Positions 1 through 8,987 of a stretch of 64,000 bases of DNA are shown here, piece after piece (the first letter of the stretch is position 1; every line of letters begins with the position of its first letter). Made by a program: the position numbers and the translations under genes. This DNA comes from Paenisporosarcina cavernae (GTDB taxonomy: Bacteria; Bacillota; Bacilli; Bacillales_A; Planococcaceae): positions 2,290,001 to 2,354,000 of the forward strand of contig NZ_CP032418.1 of the NCBI RefSeq assembly GCF_003595195.1. The letters run 5' to 3'. Below the pieces are notes generated by a model. The model was not told the DNA's origin. It saw nothing but the letters and a program-made list of their open reading frames with translations, and did not search any database.

Positions 1-164
1 GCTGTATACATTGCGACGATTATCGGATATAAATATTTCCCTAATGGATCAGCATGTTGGCGAATGTCTGAGATTAACCAAGGTAAAAAAAAGACACACA
101 ACCCCAAAATAAAGAGTCCTAATAAGACGATGACTACCTTCAAAAAGATGGTTTCTCGTTTCAT
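1..164 (-). CDS. DUF2975-like membrane protein, N-terminal part
   Basis: The frame runs off the left edge, so only the first 54 codons are seen. It starts at an ATG (162-164) behind TGAGGTG. The protein begins MKRETIFLKVVIVLLG with one clear membrane segment (about residues 8-28) ending in FLPWL, followed by the start of a second. This N-terminus resembles DUF2975, a family of small four-helix membrane proteins often followed by a YozG-type helix-turn-helix regulator. That downstream gene would lie outside the window. The family call rests on a short stretch. Confidence 0.7.
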   Translation of the reverse strand, partial: MKRETIFLKVVIVLLGLFILGLCVFFLPWLISDIRQHADPLGKYLYPIIVAMYT

Positions 165-384
165 GATACGTAACACCTCACATGTTCTAATTAAGGATAG
201 TTTACCATCATATTTATCGAATATCAATAAATAAATATTGAATTTTAATGTTTTTTAGTGTCCGTATTGCTTTATCAAAACGAATTCTTTGGAACGTGTC
301 CTGTTAAGTAACGCGAAAATCGTGCAACAAGCATTTATTCCCTTATGAAAAAACGTTTTAGTTAGCGAGAACGTACCTTAAAAC

Positions 385-416
385 GAAAAAAACACGAACC
401 CTACAATGGATTCGTG
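385..416 (-). terminator. Rho-independent terminator
   Basis: On the minus strand a stem CACGAATCC / GGGTTCGTG with a 6-nt loop is followed by seven T. It directly follows the stop of the F510_1955-like lipoprotein gene. Confidence 0.85.
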
Positions 417-424
417 CATTTCTT

Positions 425-1384
425 CTATTCCAATAAATTTTTCCAACCTGTTCCACCATCAACCGTTTGATAAATCGAATTTTCCGTTGTAACAAGTGTA
501 AACTCTTTTGAATCTACGGGTGAAACAGCAAAATAGAGAATCGGTTCTTGAGCAATTTCGTCCGGTAGCGCAATTTCTTGTACTTTTGTATCACGTAAAT
601 CGATTTGATGTAATTTCGGTTTGCCGTTCTCAACAATCGCAACGTACAAGCTATTTTCAGTGAAAAACAGACTCGATACAGATCCTTTTTGAACCAGCTC
701 AACCGACTGCCCTGAGTTTTCACTGATATATGCACCTTGGTCCGTTCCAATTGCCATTACTGCTGGAGTTGTTGGATGCGCCGCGAGACTAGAGAGCTGA
801 TTTGCTTGTAATCCTTTTACTGCCATTTCACTGAACACGTTTCCATTGTCGTCTGTGTAATAAAATCCGCCTGCAAGTTTTTCAGTCGGCATTTCATTGA
901 AAACATATAAACGGTTCGTGTCATACCCTGCCGCTAAGTAATGAAAATCAATTTCTCCTTCAAAGTTGAATGTCTCGAAACTTTCCCCTTTGTTTGTACT
1001 TTTAATAATGCCAAGTGGATTCTCATAGTCCGTATTAGGTGAAGGATGTCCGCTTGAATAAAAGCCTTCTTTTACTGCTTGAAATCCCATGTAATCATGC
1101 TTTTCAGCGCTTGACTCCATCCATTTCCCATTAGCGTAAAGAACTGGGCCGGTATGTGTCGCAATCATCACATCTCCTTCGCCATTGGGGTATCCTAATC
1201 CGTGAATGTGGTCGATTGAAGGTTTCGCGACTTCTTTATAAAAAGAGGATGTTCCCTCGGTTGTTTCCTTTTGCGTTGTCTCTTCTGCGGAGTTTTTTTC
1301 CGCTTTTTCCTCCGTTACTGTTTCGGAGCTACAAGCTGATAAAAGCAAAAGAGTTGCTACTCCAACTGTTAATCTTTTTTTCAT
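425..1384 (-). CDS. F510_1955 family beta-propeller lipoprotein
   Basis: Predicted 319-residue exported lipoprotein. The signal peptide MKKRLTVGVATLLLLSAC ends in a lipobox (LLSAC), followed by a Glu/Thr/Lys-rich linker of about 30 residues. The body carries motifs of the F510_1955 'glycosylhydrolase' family: HIHGLGY, ATHTGP, GFYSSGHPSP and a STNKG element. Repeated strand-turn units suggest a sialidase or photosystem-stability-factor-like propeller. I chose the ATG at 1384 because it has AAGGGTG at the right distance and gives the signal peptide; the longer frame would put 32 extra residues in front. The family is named for hydrolases, but no catalytic activity has been shown that I know of. 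It is transcribed alone and divergent from the kinase gene, with its own terminator. Confidence 0.85.
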   Translation of the reverse strand: MKKRLTVGVATLLLLSACSSETVTEEKAEKNSAEETTQKETTEGTSSFYKEVAKPSIDHIHGLGYPNGEGDVMIATHTGPVLYANGKWMESSAEKHDYMGFQAVKEGFYSSGHPSPNTDYENPLGIIKSTNKGESFETFNFEGEIDFHYLAAGYDTNRLYVFNEMPTEKLAGGFYYTDDNGNVFSEMAVKGLQANQLSSLAAHPTTPAVMAIGTDQGAYISENSGQSVELVQKGSVSSLFFTENSLYVAIVENGKPKLHQIDLRDTKVQEIALPDEIAQEPILYFAVSPVDSKEFTLVTTENSIYQTVDGGTGWKNLLE

Positions 1385-1472
1385 CACACACTTCACCCTT
1401 TCACGTGCCATTTTACCACCAATTCGTACGCAACGCTTTTTTGACGCTATACTATTTCCAAGAGGTGATCCA

Positions 1473-2333
1473 ATGTACAAATGGTTAGAAAGTGTAACGA
1501 ATGATACAGTCGTTTCTCACTCCTCCTTAAAAGGTGGAATATCATCAAAGATTTCGGTGGTTTATTTCCAAAAGAGTGAACCGCTCGTGGTGAGAGAAAT
1601 TACCGATACGAAATGGCTAGAACAAGAGCCCGATTTGATCCAGCATGAAAGAGCGAGTTTAGATGTAATGGTCTCTTCCACTGTTCCAACACCCACATTT
1701 ATCGCGATGAATAAAGATACCCATATGCTCTCGATGACGCATTTACCAGGGAGGGTTCGTTTAGATTTGGATTTACACGCTTCTCTTCTAAGAGAACTTT
1801 CGGAAACTTTACTTACTATACATGCAACCGAGATTCCGCCACATTTCCTGTGGGAATACGAAGCCTATACATCGATTTCGTCCATTACGATTCCGAGCTG
1901 GGTGCAAAATAGAACACTTTGGGAGGATGCCATTCATTTATTAAAAACGTCCACTCCCACTTACATACCGACTTTCATTCACCGCGACTATCATCCGACG
2001 AATATTTTGTGGGAAGGAGACAGCATTTCAGGTGTTGTCGATTGGGTCAATGCGTGTATCGGTCCTGCATATGCAGATGTAGGACATTGCCGAATGAATT
2101 TAGCCGTCTTATATGGCGTTGAAACTGCCAATGATTTTCTTGCTTATTACATGAAGACATCCACACAAGCTTATGATGTGTATTTTGACCTGAGGGCATT
2201 TTTCGATTTTGTCGATGAGGAGTTCGATGTTTATCAAGGATGGATCGATCTTGGCAAATTAGACTTAACCGTGGAAGTGCTTCGACAACGTGCTGAGAAC
2301 TATTTAAGTGATTTGATACCTGTGCTATACTGA
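1473..2333 (+). CDS. Aminoglycoside phosphotransferase-like small-molecule kinase
   Basis: 286 residues with the APH/choline-kinase fold. The catalytic loop HRDYHPTN is at residues 170-177 (Asp172 as the likely base). The metal-binding GVVDW is at 187-191, followed by GPAYADVGHC. The N-terminal lobe is shorter and the glycine-rich loop (LKGGISSK) is visible. AGAGGTGA precedes the ATG. The substrate cannot be told from sequence; relatives act on aminoglycosides, macrolides, homoserine, choline or sugars. A resistance role should not be assumed. It is followed 41 bp later by the SulP gene, which may be read from a promoter inside the end of this gene (TATACT near 2325). Confidence 0.85.
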   Translation: MYKWLESVTNDTVVSHSSLKGGISSKISVVYFQKSEPLVVREITDTKWLEQEPDLIQHERASLDVMVSSTVPTPTFIAMNKDTHMLSMTHLPGRVRLDLDLHASLLRELSETLLTIHATEIPPHFLWEYEAYTSISSITIPSWVQNRTLWEDAIHLLKTSTPTYIPTFIHRDYHPTNILWEGDSISGVVDWVNACIGPAYADVGHCRMNLAVLYGVETANDFLAYYMKTSTQAYDVYFDLRAFFDFVDEEFDVYQGWIDLGKLDLTVEVLRQRAENYLSDLIPVLY

Positions 2334-2374
2334 AGACCGTTTAAGAAATTCAGAATAAAAAAGGAAGTATTGTA

Positions 2375-3838
2375 TTGATTGAACAACTAAAAAAAGAATG
2401 GTTTTCCAATGTTCGAGGGGACATCCTATCAGGAATTGTCGTAGCTTTGGCGCTCATTCCAGAAGCTATTGCCTTTTCAATCATTGCTGGTGTTGACCCC
2501 ATGGTTGGGTTATATGCCTCGTTTTTAATCGCAGTGATTATTTCATTTGTTGGTGGACGTCCGGCGATGATTTCGGCTGCAACTGGTGCAATGGCATTGG
2601 TTATGGTACCGCTAGTTCGTGAGTACGGATTAGATTACTTATTGGCAGCTACAATATTAACGGGAATATTCCAACTTTTGTTTGGTGTATTAAAAGTAGC
2701 GAAGCTAATGAAGTTTATCCCAAGAGCTGTGATGATTGGTTTCGTCAATGCACTTGCGATCCTGATTTTCATGGCACAAGTTCCACATTTTATCGGCATA
2801 TCTACGATGACGTATGTGTTTGTCGCGATTACGCTTGCGATTGTGTATATCTTGCCAAGATTTATCAAAGTAATTCCTGCACCACTGATTGCGATTGTTG
2901 TGTTAACGATTGCAGCTATTTACGGAGGATTCGAGCTTCGTACAGTAGGTGATTTAGGAACGATTACGCGTTCTTTCCCAGAGTTTTTCATTCCAAACGT
3001 ACCATTCAACTGGGAAACGCTCACGATTATCTTGCCATATTCGATTGCCCTTTCCATTGTCGGATTAGTGGAAACACTTCTGACGTCGACAATCGTAGAC
3101 GATATGACGGCCACTTCAAGTAATAAAAACAAAGAAGCTCGTGGTCAAGGTATTGCGAACTTTATCACTGGATTTTTTGGAGGGATGGCAGGTTGTGCAA
3201 TGATTGGACAATCCGTCATTAATGTGAAATCTGGCGGCAGAGGACGTCTTTCTACGTTTATTGCAGGCGCATTTCTCATGTTCTTAATCCTCGTTCTTGG
3301 CGATATCGTCGTAAAGATTCCAATGCCTGCTTTAGTTGGAATTATGATTATGGTTTCGATTGGAACGTTTGACTGGGGATCGTTCAAGTACTTGCGTAAA
3401 GCACCTTGGACAGATGCTATCGTGATGGTTGCGACTGTAGGAATCGTTGTGTATACACATGACCTTTCAAAAGGTGTAATTGCCGGAGTTATTCTTAGCG
3501 CACTTTTCTTTGTGGCAAAAATTTCAAAGGTAAAAGTGGCGAAGCACGTAGAAAATTCGATCATTTGCTACAAAGTAGATGGTCAATTGTTCTTTGCATC
3601 TGTGGAAGGATTTGTGGATGCATTTGACTACGCTGCTGTGAATGAAACAATTGAAATTGATATGTCTGATTCCCACATCTGGGATGATTCAGGTGTTGGC
3701 GCAATTGATAAAGTGATCTTGAAATTGAAAGAAAACGGAAATGATGTCGAACTTGTTGGCTTGGACGCTGGTTCCAAAAAACTTGTCGATAAGCTCGCGA
3801 TTTTCACTGATTCTTCTTCCAAAGTACCAATTCACTAA
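2375..3838 (+). CDS. SulP family inorganic anion transporter with STAS domain
   Basis: 487 residues. The transmembrane part (about residues 15-385) carries SulP features, including the N-terminal [17 protein letters not shown] element and the repeated inverted-fold helices. A C-terminal STAS domain (about 390-485, [17 protein letters not shown]) follows. The family exchanges sulfate, bicarbonate or other anions with Na+ or H+; the substrate here is unknown. The start is a TTG at 2375 with AAGGAAG 7 nt upstream; no ATG fits. A UspA gene follows 12 nt after the stop. SulP-Usp pairs are frequent in bacteria and suggest a linked role in ion homeostasis. Confidence 0.93.
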   Translation: MIEQLKKEWFSNVRGDILSGIVVALALIPEAIAFSIIAGVDPMVGLYASFLIAVIISFVGGRPAMISAATGAMALVMVPLVREYGLDYLLAATILTGIFQLLFGVLKVAKLMKFIPRAVMIGFVNALAILIFMAQVPHFIGISTMTYVFVAITLAIVYILPRFIKVIPAPLIAIVVLTIAAIYGGFELRTVGDLGTITRSFPEFFIPNVPFNWETLTIILPYSIALSIVGLVETLLTSTIVDDMTATSSNKNKEARGQGIANFITGFFGGMAGCAMIGQSVINVKSGGRGRLSTFIAGAFLMFLILVLGDIVVKIPMPALVGIMIMVSIGTFDWGSFKYLRKAPWTDAIVMVATVGIVVYTHDLSKGVIAGVILSALFFVAKISKVKVAKHVENSIICYKVDGQLFFASVEGFVDAFDYAAVNETIEIDMSDSHIWDDSGVGAIDKVILKLKENGNDVELVGLDAGSKKLVDKLAIFTDSSSKVPIH

Positions 3839-3850
3839 GGGGGTATCACC

Positions 3851-4270
3851 ATGTTTCATGAGATTTTACTCGCAGTCGATGGCTCCGAACATTCCATGCG
3901 TGCTGCGCAAGAAGCACAAAAAATTGCTGCTTTCGATTCGACTGCTTCTGTCACCATTTTGTATGTTGCTGATTTCGAACATGCCAAATACGATGTTTTA
4001 CACTCGTCAAGCTCCGTCGACTTGGATATGACAAGAAGAAAACGATTGCAGCCAGTAGAACAGTTTTTCCAAGAAAATATTACGGCGTACAAAGTAGAGA
4101 TTCTTCACGGTACTCCGGGACCAACCATCGTCGAGTTTGCAAACAAGCACCATTTCGACTTACTGATCATCGGTAGTCGTGGATTAAATTCTTTACAAGA
4201 AATGGTACTTGGAAGTGTCAGTCATAAAGTCATTAAACGAGCGGAATGCCCCGTTCTCGTTGTGAAATAA
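3851..4270 (+). CDS. Universal stress protein, UspA family
   Basis: 139 residues, a single Usp domain. The N-terminus FHEILLAVDGSEHS and the C-terminal nucleotide signature G-x2-G-x9-G-S (GSRGLNSLQEMVLGS) put it in the ATP-binding subgroup. The strong site AAGGGGGT precedes the ATG. It is the last gene of the SulP operon and is closed by a terminator. Usp proteins bind ATP and modulate partners, often transporters, so a regulatory role on the adjacent SulP carrier is a reasonable inference. Confidence 0.93.
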   Translation: MFHEILLAVDGSEHSMRAAQEAQKIAAFDSTASVTILYVADFEHAKYDVLHSSSSVDLDMTRRKRLQPVEQFFQENITAYKVEILHGTPGPTIVEFANKHHFDLLIIGSRGLNSLQEMVLGSVSHKVIKRAECPVLVVK

Positions 4271-4275
4271 GTAGG

Positions 4276-4307
4276 TGTCTCCGCATTCAGTTGCGGAGAC
4301 TTTTTTT
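4276..4307 (+). terminator. Rho-independent terminator after the Usp gene
   Basis: Stem GTCTCCGCA / TTGCGGAGAC (loop TTCAG region), then seven T on the plus strand. Confidence 0.92.
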
Positions 4308-4417
4308 ATTCTCCAGTCGAATATTCCTATTTCCGAATTATTTTCCGAAAACCTATTGTGTATGTCGAAGAAAGGTATATAATTTCATCTATCAAACTCC
4401 ACACCACGAGGATCATT

Positions 4418-5653
4418 ATGCGAACTTACAATGAAAAAATAAGTATTTATAATGGTATGGCTAGCATCATGGCAATGAACGTCGCGAACACGTTTTTTCC
4501 CATTTTCGCCATCACCATTTTAGGAGCGACCAACTATCAAGTAGGGCTCATTAGCTCCCTTCCACCTTTAATTGCGTTGCTCATGACAATACCAGCCGCT
4601 ATTTGGCTGAATAAAGCACATACCCACAAAGAACTTGTCGGCTATTCCATCATCGCCGCTCGTTCCTTGTTTTTCCTCATTATTTTTATTGTATATTTAC
4701 CAAGTGAATGGCAAGCGTGGGTATTTTTAGCTGTCATCGCTTTGATGAATGTTCCAACAACGATTGCGACAATAGGTTGGCAAACGTTAATCAGTGGATT
4801 GATCGACGAATCCAGACGGGGGCAGTTTTTTAGTGACCGAAATAGACTTCTTACCATCATTGGGATGGTATCAACCGTCGTCGTTGGAGTGGTACTTCGT
4901 GATGCTACGAAAAGCGTGTTATCCTATCAAGTGTTATTTTTTATCGCGTTGTGTTTTGGATTATTAGAAGGGTATTTCATTTTCCGGCACAAAGAAGAAA
5001 CACTATCTACCGAAGGAATTGTTGCCCAAAGAAAGTTAATGGATTGGTCAATCTTCCAAGATATCGGCTACCGATGGTTTTTAGTCGCAGCGCTGTTTTT
5101 TAACTTTGCGTGGCAGATGGCGTGGGGAATTTTCAACATTTATCATGTTAGATATGCGGAGGCGACGATCTTTTGGATTAGCATGTTTGCTGCCGGAAAT
5201 ATGAGTATGCAAATTGTTACCTTTCCGCTGTGGAAAAAGTGGGCAGACAAACACTCAAATGTTTTAGTATTTGTTGTGGTTGCCATTGGAATGGCGACTA
5301 CTCCTTTCTTAACTGTTCTTACAACGAACTTATTTGCGTTGTTAATAGTCCAAACAATTTCAGGCTTCTTCTTATCCGGAGTCGTTCTTATACTTTTTAA
5401 TATGTTACTTGAACATTCTCCGAGCGACAAACGAACGTATTGCATCACGACATATAATGTCTTACTCTCTGCTATGGCTTTCATTGCTCCGCAAGTAGGA
5501 ATTTTGTTACTTGAACTGTTAGGGGTAGAACTAGCGATGCACATTAATGCATTGCTTCGTTTACTAAGTGGTGTCCTCTTCTTCGTGATGTATGTGTCTT
5601 ATTCTCGCAAGAAAAAGATCGTCACTGAAATAAGCCGACGATTTAACCTTTAA
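4418..5653 (+). CDS. MFS transporter
   Basis: About 411 residues with roughly 12 membrane helices of the major facilitator superfamily. A loop of the MFS type after helix 2 (WLNKAHTHKEL) and DESRRGQFFSDRNR in the central region are seen. The ATG at 4418 has GAGG 7 nt upstream; the frame could extend to 4358 but without a ribosome site. The gene is monocistronic with its own terminator. The substrate is unknown; similar Bacillales proteins are annotated only as MFS transporters. Confidence 0.88.
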   Translation: MRTYNEKISIYNGMASIMAMNVANTFFPIFAITILGATNYQVGLISSLPPLIALLMTIPAAIWLNKAHTHKELVGYSIIAARSLFFLIIFIVYLPSEWQAWVFLAVIALMNVPTTIATIGWQTLISGLIDESRRGQFFSDRNRLLTIIGMVSTVVVGVVLRDATKSVLSYQVLFFIALCFGLLEGYFIFRHKEETLSTEGIVAQRKLMDWSIFQDIGYRWFLVAALFFNFAWQMAWGIFNIYHVRYAEATIFWISMFAAGNMSMQIVTFPLWKKWADKHSNVLVFVVVAIGMATTPFLTVLTTNLFALLIVQTISGFFLSGVVLILFNMLLEHSPSDKRTYCITTYNVLLSAMAFIAPQVGILLLELLGVELAMHINALLRLLSGVLFFVMYVSYSRKKKIVTEISRRFNL

Positions 5654-5664
5654 TACACACCGAC

Positions 5665-5690
5665 AACAGGCGAGAAATTGCCTGTTTTTT
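5665..5690 (+). terminator. Rho-independent terminator after the MFS gene
   Basis: Stem AACAGGC / GCCTGTT with loop GAGAAATT, then TTTTATTTTT on the plus strand. It lies between convergent genes. Confidence 0.85.
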
Positions 5691-5853
5691 ATTTTTCAGG
5701 AACCTTTTGAAATACCCGATGGTCAATAAGGTAAATAGCGATAAATGCGCCGATTGCCGCAGGAATGAAATCCCACGTAAATCCGTTTCCCATCGCGACA
5801 TCCACGATTGCGACAAATAACCCCGTCATTATTGCTGCAACAAATGCTTTCAT
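5689..5853 (-). CDS. Small two-helix membrane protein, unknown function
   Basis: 54 residues: MKAFVAAIMTGLFVAIVDVA, then NGFTWDFIPAAIGAFIAIYLIDHR and a short basic tail. Two membrane spans are obvious. The ATG at 5853 follows GTGAGGTGATC, an excellent ribosome site. A 74-residue frame overlaps on the same strand but lacks hydrophobic character and a ribosome site, so this frame is preferred. No function is recognised. Confidence 0.75.
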   Translation of the reverse strand: MKAFVAAIMTGLFVAIVDVAMGNGFTWDFIPAAIGAFIAIYLIDHRVFQKVPEK

Positions 5854-6011
5854 AAATGATCACCTCACTGGTTGTATTCTCTAAAAAAGCATCATTTTCC
5901 TTCTTTAGAGTGTCTCGCGTTAACTCGTCTATTTCCGACCTTATCACTCAAGAGGATGACCGATTTCATGTATACTTATAGCATCCATTCCTTCTGAAAG
6001 GACGTATGCCA

Positions 6012-7493
6012 ATGAATCTTGCAATTGAAACAGATACGTTTATATTGCTGGCAGGAATTCTTTTTATTGCCGGCGTTATTACGACAAAATTCTCCTCGCG
6101 TTTAGGCGTTCCAACGCTCATCCTCTTTTTACTCGTCGGCATCACGATGGGTAGCGATGTTTTAGGAATAATCTACTTTGACAATGCACTCGTAGCACAG
6201 CTTATCGGGATTACCGCACTCGTTATTATTTTGTTTGAAGGGGGCATTCAAACCAACTGGTCCACAATGAAGCCTGTCATTGCGCCTTCTCTTTCGCTCG
6301 CTACAATTGGTGTATTAATCACCTCCGCGATTGTGACCGTAGCCGTCAAATATATCATCGATATTGATTGGAAAGAAGCTGCATTGTTCGGATCCATTGT
6401 CGGTTCGACAGATGCCGCAGCAGTATTTGCCGTTTTAAAAGGGCAAAATATTCGACCAAAGCTTGGAGCAACCCTAGAAGCGGAATCCGGTTCGAATGAT
6501 CCAATGGCAGTCTTCCTTACCATTTCGTTTATTCAACTAATTACGGTTCCGGATGAGAGCATTTGGCGATTAATCGCTTCTTTCTTTCTACAAATGGGGC
6601 TAGGTGCTTTACTAGGTTTACTCATGGGGAAAATTGCGATTTTCGCACTTAACAAACTTCAACTCGATTCCAGTGGACTGTACCCTGTTTTCGCCACTGC
6701 ATTTGCATTGCTTACATTCGGCTTAACCGATTTTCTAAATGGAAGCGGATTGCTAGCGGTGTACATAGCAGCGATTATGATTGGTAATGCCGATATTGTG
6801 CATCGCCATTCCATCTTTCATTTCTCCGAAGGCTTTGCATGGATGATGCAAATTGCCATGTTTGTCATGCTTGGATTGCTCGTTTTCCCTTCTCAACTTT
6901 TCCAGTGGAAACTCATTTCGAGTGGTCTTTTAATTACCATCATTTTGGTGGTAGTTGCACGACCTATTGCGGTTTTCGTCTCCACTTGGAAGATGGATTA
7001 TACGATGAATGAAAAGATTTTCCTGTCATGGGCTGGTTTAAAAGGTGCGGTACCAATTGTGCTCGCAACGTTTCCACTATTAGCTGGAATTGAGAATAAC
7101 CAAATGATTTTTAATGTCGTTTTCTTCGTGGTGTTAATAAGTGCGACGATACAAGGTTCTACTGTTACTCTACTAGCCAGTAAATTAGGGTTAATGGGAG
7201 AACAAAAGAACGTTCCCATGCATTCATTAGAATTAGTATCACTCGGAAAGACGGATGCCCAAATCGTGGAGTATGAACTACGAGAGGATACGTTGATTGT
7301 CGGCCAGTCGCTTTCTGATATTCCGTTTCCATCTGGGTCATTAGTAAATGCGGTCATTCGAAATGATGAGTTAATAACCCCTGGAGGAGATACCATTTTA
7401 GAGGCTGGAGATTTTTTATATATTTTAACTTCGAAAGAAAGTAAGCCTCATTTAAAGACACTATTACAAAAAAAGAATGACACATATTTGTAA
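6012..7493 (+). CDS. Potassium/proton antiporter, CPA1 CvrA/NhaP2 type
   Basis: 493 residues. The cation/proton exchanger domain (residues 1-385) starts with the SSRLGVPTLILFLLVG element and contains GSTDAAAVFAVL and the SGSNDPMAVFL motif with the conserved Asp. A TrkA-C domain at about 400-490 (VEYELREDTLIVGQSL...GDTILEAGDFLYIL) would sense ligand or turgor. K+/H+ antiport for pH and turgor control is the usual role. Two ATGs are close: 6006 has GGA only 3 nt away, 6012 has it at 9 nt, so 6012 is preferred. Confidence 0.92.
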   Translation: MNLAIETDTFILLAGILFIAGVITTKFSSRLGVPTLILFLLVGITMGSDVLGIIYFDNALVAQLIGITALVIILFEGGIQTNWSTMKPVIAPSLSLATIGVLITSAIVTVAVKYIIDIDWKEAALFGSIVGSTDAAAVFAVLKGQNIRPKLGATLEAESGSNDPMAVFLTISFIQLITVPDESIWRLIASFFLQMGLGALLGLLMGKIAIFALNKLQLDSSGLYPVFATAFALLTFGLTDFLNGSGLLAVYIAAIMIGNADIVHRHSIFHFSEGFAWMMQIAMFVMLGLLVFPSQLFQWKLISSGLLITIILVVVARPIAVFVSTWKMDYTMNEKIFLSWAGLKGAVPIVLATFPLLAGIENNQMIFNVVFFVVLISATIQGSTVTLLASKLGLMGEQKNVPMHSLELVSLGKTDAQIVEYELREDTLIVGQSLSDIPFPSGSLVNAVIRNDELITPGGDTILEAGDFLYILTSKESKPHLKTLLQKKNDTYL

Positions 7494-7511
7494 AACTTTC
7501 GGTGGAATTGA

Positions 7512-7550
7512 TGAAAATCATTCTCAATACAACGAAATGTATGTTATGAT
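7512..7550 (+). promoter_or_regulatory. Fur box overlapping a sigma-A promoter
   Basis: TGAAAATCATTCTCA (7512-7526) matches the Gram-positive 7-1-7 Fur consensus TGATAATNATTATCA at 12-13 of 15 positions. It covers a possible -35 (TTCTCA, 7521-7526), which sits 18 bp from TATGAT (7545-7550). The gene downstream is a siderophore-type ABC ATPase, the expected Fur target. Confidence 0.8.
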
Positions 7551-7591
7551 ACTAGTAATGAGAAAGTTTATCAGTTAGGTGGTTAGTGAAA

Positions 7592-8416
7592 ATGAGTACA
7601 GCAATCGAAGCAAAAGAACTTTCAATAGGATATAGTGAAAAACTCTTATTTGAAAACTTACAATTGAACATACCTAAAGGTGAAATCACCGTCTTTGTTG
7701 GTAGCAACGGTTGTGGGAAGTCAACGCTTTTACGCTCCATTGCACGCTTATTAAAACCATCCGAAGGTTCGATTTTATTAGAAGGAAAAGAAATTCATCA
7801 AATGTCTTCTCGAGAAATCGCGAAGAAAATGGGAATCCTTCCTCAGTCACCCGTTTCACCAGAAGGATTGACAGTGCACGAGTTGGTTAAACAAGGACGC
7901 TATCCGCACCAAACGTGGTTAAAACGATGGTCTGCTGAAGATGCAGCAAAAGTAGATGCTGCGATGGAAGCGACACGTATTACCCATTTAAAAGATCAAC
8001 CAGTCGACACTCTATCTGGAGGGCAACGTCAACGTGCATGGATTGCGATGACACTCGCTCAAGATACCGACGTGATTTTACTTGACGAACCAACAACTTA
8101 CTTAGACATGACACACCAAATCGAAATTTTAGATTTACTATTTGAATTAAATGAAATGCAGGGAAGAACGATTGTCATGGTTTTACATGACTTAAATCTG
8201 GCATCTCGCTACGCGCATAACATGGTTGCAATTAAAGACGGCAAAGTGCACGATCAAGGAACGCCAGAAAAAATCATCACATGTGATTTAGTTCGTTCCG
8301 TCTTCGGAATGGAATGCCAAGTTTCCAAAGATCCTATGTTTGGTACACCGCACTGCATCCCGTTTGGACGTGGACGATGTATCGTGCCGCAACTACAAGC
8401 AAATAGTGTTTCGTAA
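7592..8416 (+). CDS. Iron-siderophore ABC transporter ATP-binding protein (FecE/YusV-like)
   Basis: 274 residues. Walker A GSNGCGKST, Q-loop ILPQSPVSPEG, signature LSGGQRQR, Walker B VILLDEPTTYLD and switch VLHDLNLA are all intact, with the spacing of FepC/FhuC-type ATPases. The ATG at 7592 has AGGTGG 9 nt upstream; a GTG at 7586 is too close. No permease or binding protein is adjacent, and the gene has its own Fur-box promoter and terminator. This is the arrangement of Bacillus subtilis yusV, an ATPase shared by several siderophore importers. Orthology to YusV is inference from that layout and length. Confidence 0.93.
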   Translation: MSTAIEAKELSIGYSEKLLFENLQLNIPKGEITVFVGSNGCGKSTLLRSIARLLKPSEGSILLEGKEIHQMSSREIAKKMGILPQSPVSPEGLTVHELVKQGRYPHQTWLKRWSAEDAAKVDAAMEATRITHLKDQPVDTLSGGQRQRAWIAMTLAQDTDVILLDEPTTYLDMTHQIEILDLLFELNEMQGRTIVMVLHDLNLASRYAHNMVAIKDGKVHDQGTPEKIITCDLVRSVFGMECQVSKDPMFGTPHCIPFGRGRCIVPQLQANSVS

Positions 8417-8421
8417 GTGAC

Positions 8422-8461
8422 ATCCAAGCATCTCGAGAAATCGAGATGCTTGGATTTTTTT
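8422..8461 (+). terminator. Strong rho-independent terminator
   Basis: A perfect 15-bp stem (ATCCAAGCATCTCGA and its complement, GAAA tetraloop) followed by seven T closes the ABC ATPase gene. Confidence 0.95.
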
Positions 8462-8491
8462 ATTGCGTGACTGGTGAGTATGTCATGCAAA

Positions 8492-8545
8492 GATCGTGGT
8501 ATTGCAAGACTTTTGATAACTCGTGGCTTGCAGTCACTTTTCAGG
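8492..8545 (+). repeat. Degenerate 27-bp direct duplication
   Basis: Two adjacent 27-bp units (8492-8518 and 8519-8545) share TCGTGG, TTGCA and ACTTTT in register. They look like diverged relatives of the 21-bp units that follow. Confidence 0.7.
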
Positions 8546-8608
8546 TTGTGAAGTACATCTATCGGACACTTATCACTGATAGATAACGTGATTTGTTTAT
8601 TCGGGAAA

Positions 8609-8692
8609 TCCTATCGTGCATCTTTTGATTCCTATCGTGCAACTTTTGAGTCCTATCGTGCAACTTTTACGTTCTATCGTGCAGCTATCATT
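8609..8692 (+). repeat. Tandem repeat, four 21-bp units, core CTATCGTGCAACTTTT
   Basis: Units begin at 8609, 8630, 8651 and 8672, exactly 21 bp apart. The first 11 bp (TCCTATCGTGC) are nearly invariant; the last four or five bases vary. The final unit decays after the core. A more degenerate unit may lie at 8558-8578 (CTATCGGACACTTATC). Confidence 0.95.
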
Positions 8693-8752
8693 TAATTAAC
8701 AAAATATATCCAAATTATAGCCAAGAATCAAGCTGCGGAATGGCTCTGAGGT

Positions 8753-8857
8753 TTCTATTCGTCACTTTTGTGATTCTATTCGTCAGTTTTTAGGATCTAT
8801 TCGTCACTTTTGCCGTTCTATTCGTCAGTTTTGAGGTTCTATTCGTCTCTTCTCCAT
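8753..8857 (+). repeat. Tandem repeat, five 21-bp units, core TTCTATTCGTCACTTTTG
   Basis: Units begin at 8753, 8774, 8795, 8816 and 8837, again every 21 bp. Position 12-13 alternates CAC/CAG from unit to unit. The core is clearly related to the preceding cluster (TATCGTGCAACTTTT versus TATTCGTCACTTTT). Confidence 0.95.
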
Positions 8858-8987
8858 TTTTTATGATCTCGATCATTTTCTTACCCTCTACTACTTCCTT
8901 TTTTATCGCGGGTCTATTTTTCCCCTCGAACTTTTCCGTTTGTTTTCCGTTATACTTAGTATCAATTCATGAATGAGGATGGGCGAT

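Larger units (their letters stand above)
8462..8987. other. Gene-free 525-bp region holding repeat clusters
   Basis: No frame with a ribosome site or coding character is seen. The stretch holds a 27-bp direct duplication, four 21-bp units and five related 21-bp units (listed separately), then about 130 bp leading to the DCC gene. A strong terminator upstream means the repeats are probably transcribed weakly, if at all. Confidence 0.8.

Noticed and set aside
3145-3564. Minus-strand frame within the SulP gene
   Set aside because: Antisense shadow of a well-supported gene.
5143-5544. Minus-strand frame within the MFS gene
   Set aside because: Antisense shadow; composition fits no protein.
5723-5947. 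74-codon minus-strand frame
   Set aside because: Lacks a ribosome site and membrane character; the 54-codon frame at 5689-5853 on the same strand is the better gene.
8609-8857. CRISPR array
   Set aside because: The repeated part runs through the whole 21-bp unit and the variable part is only four or five bases; there are no unique spacers of about 30 bp and no cas genes.
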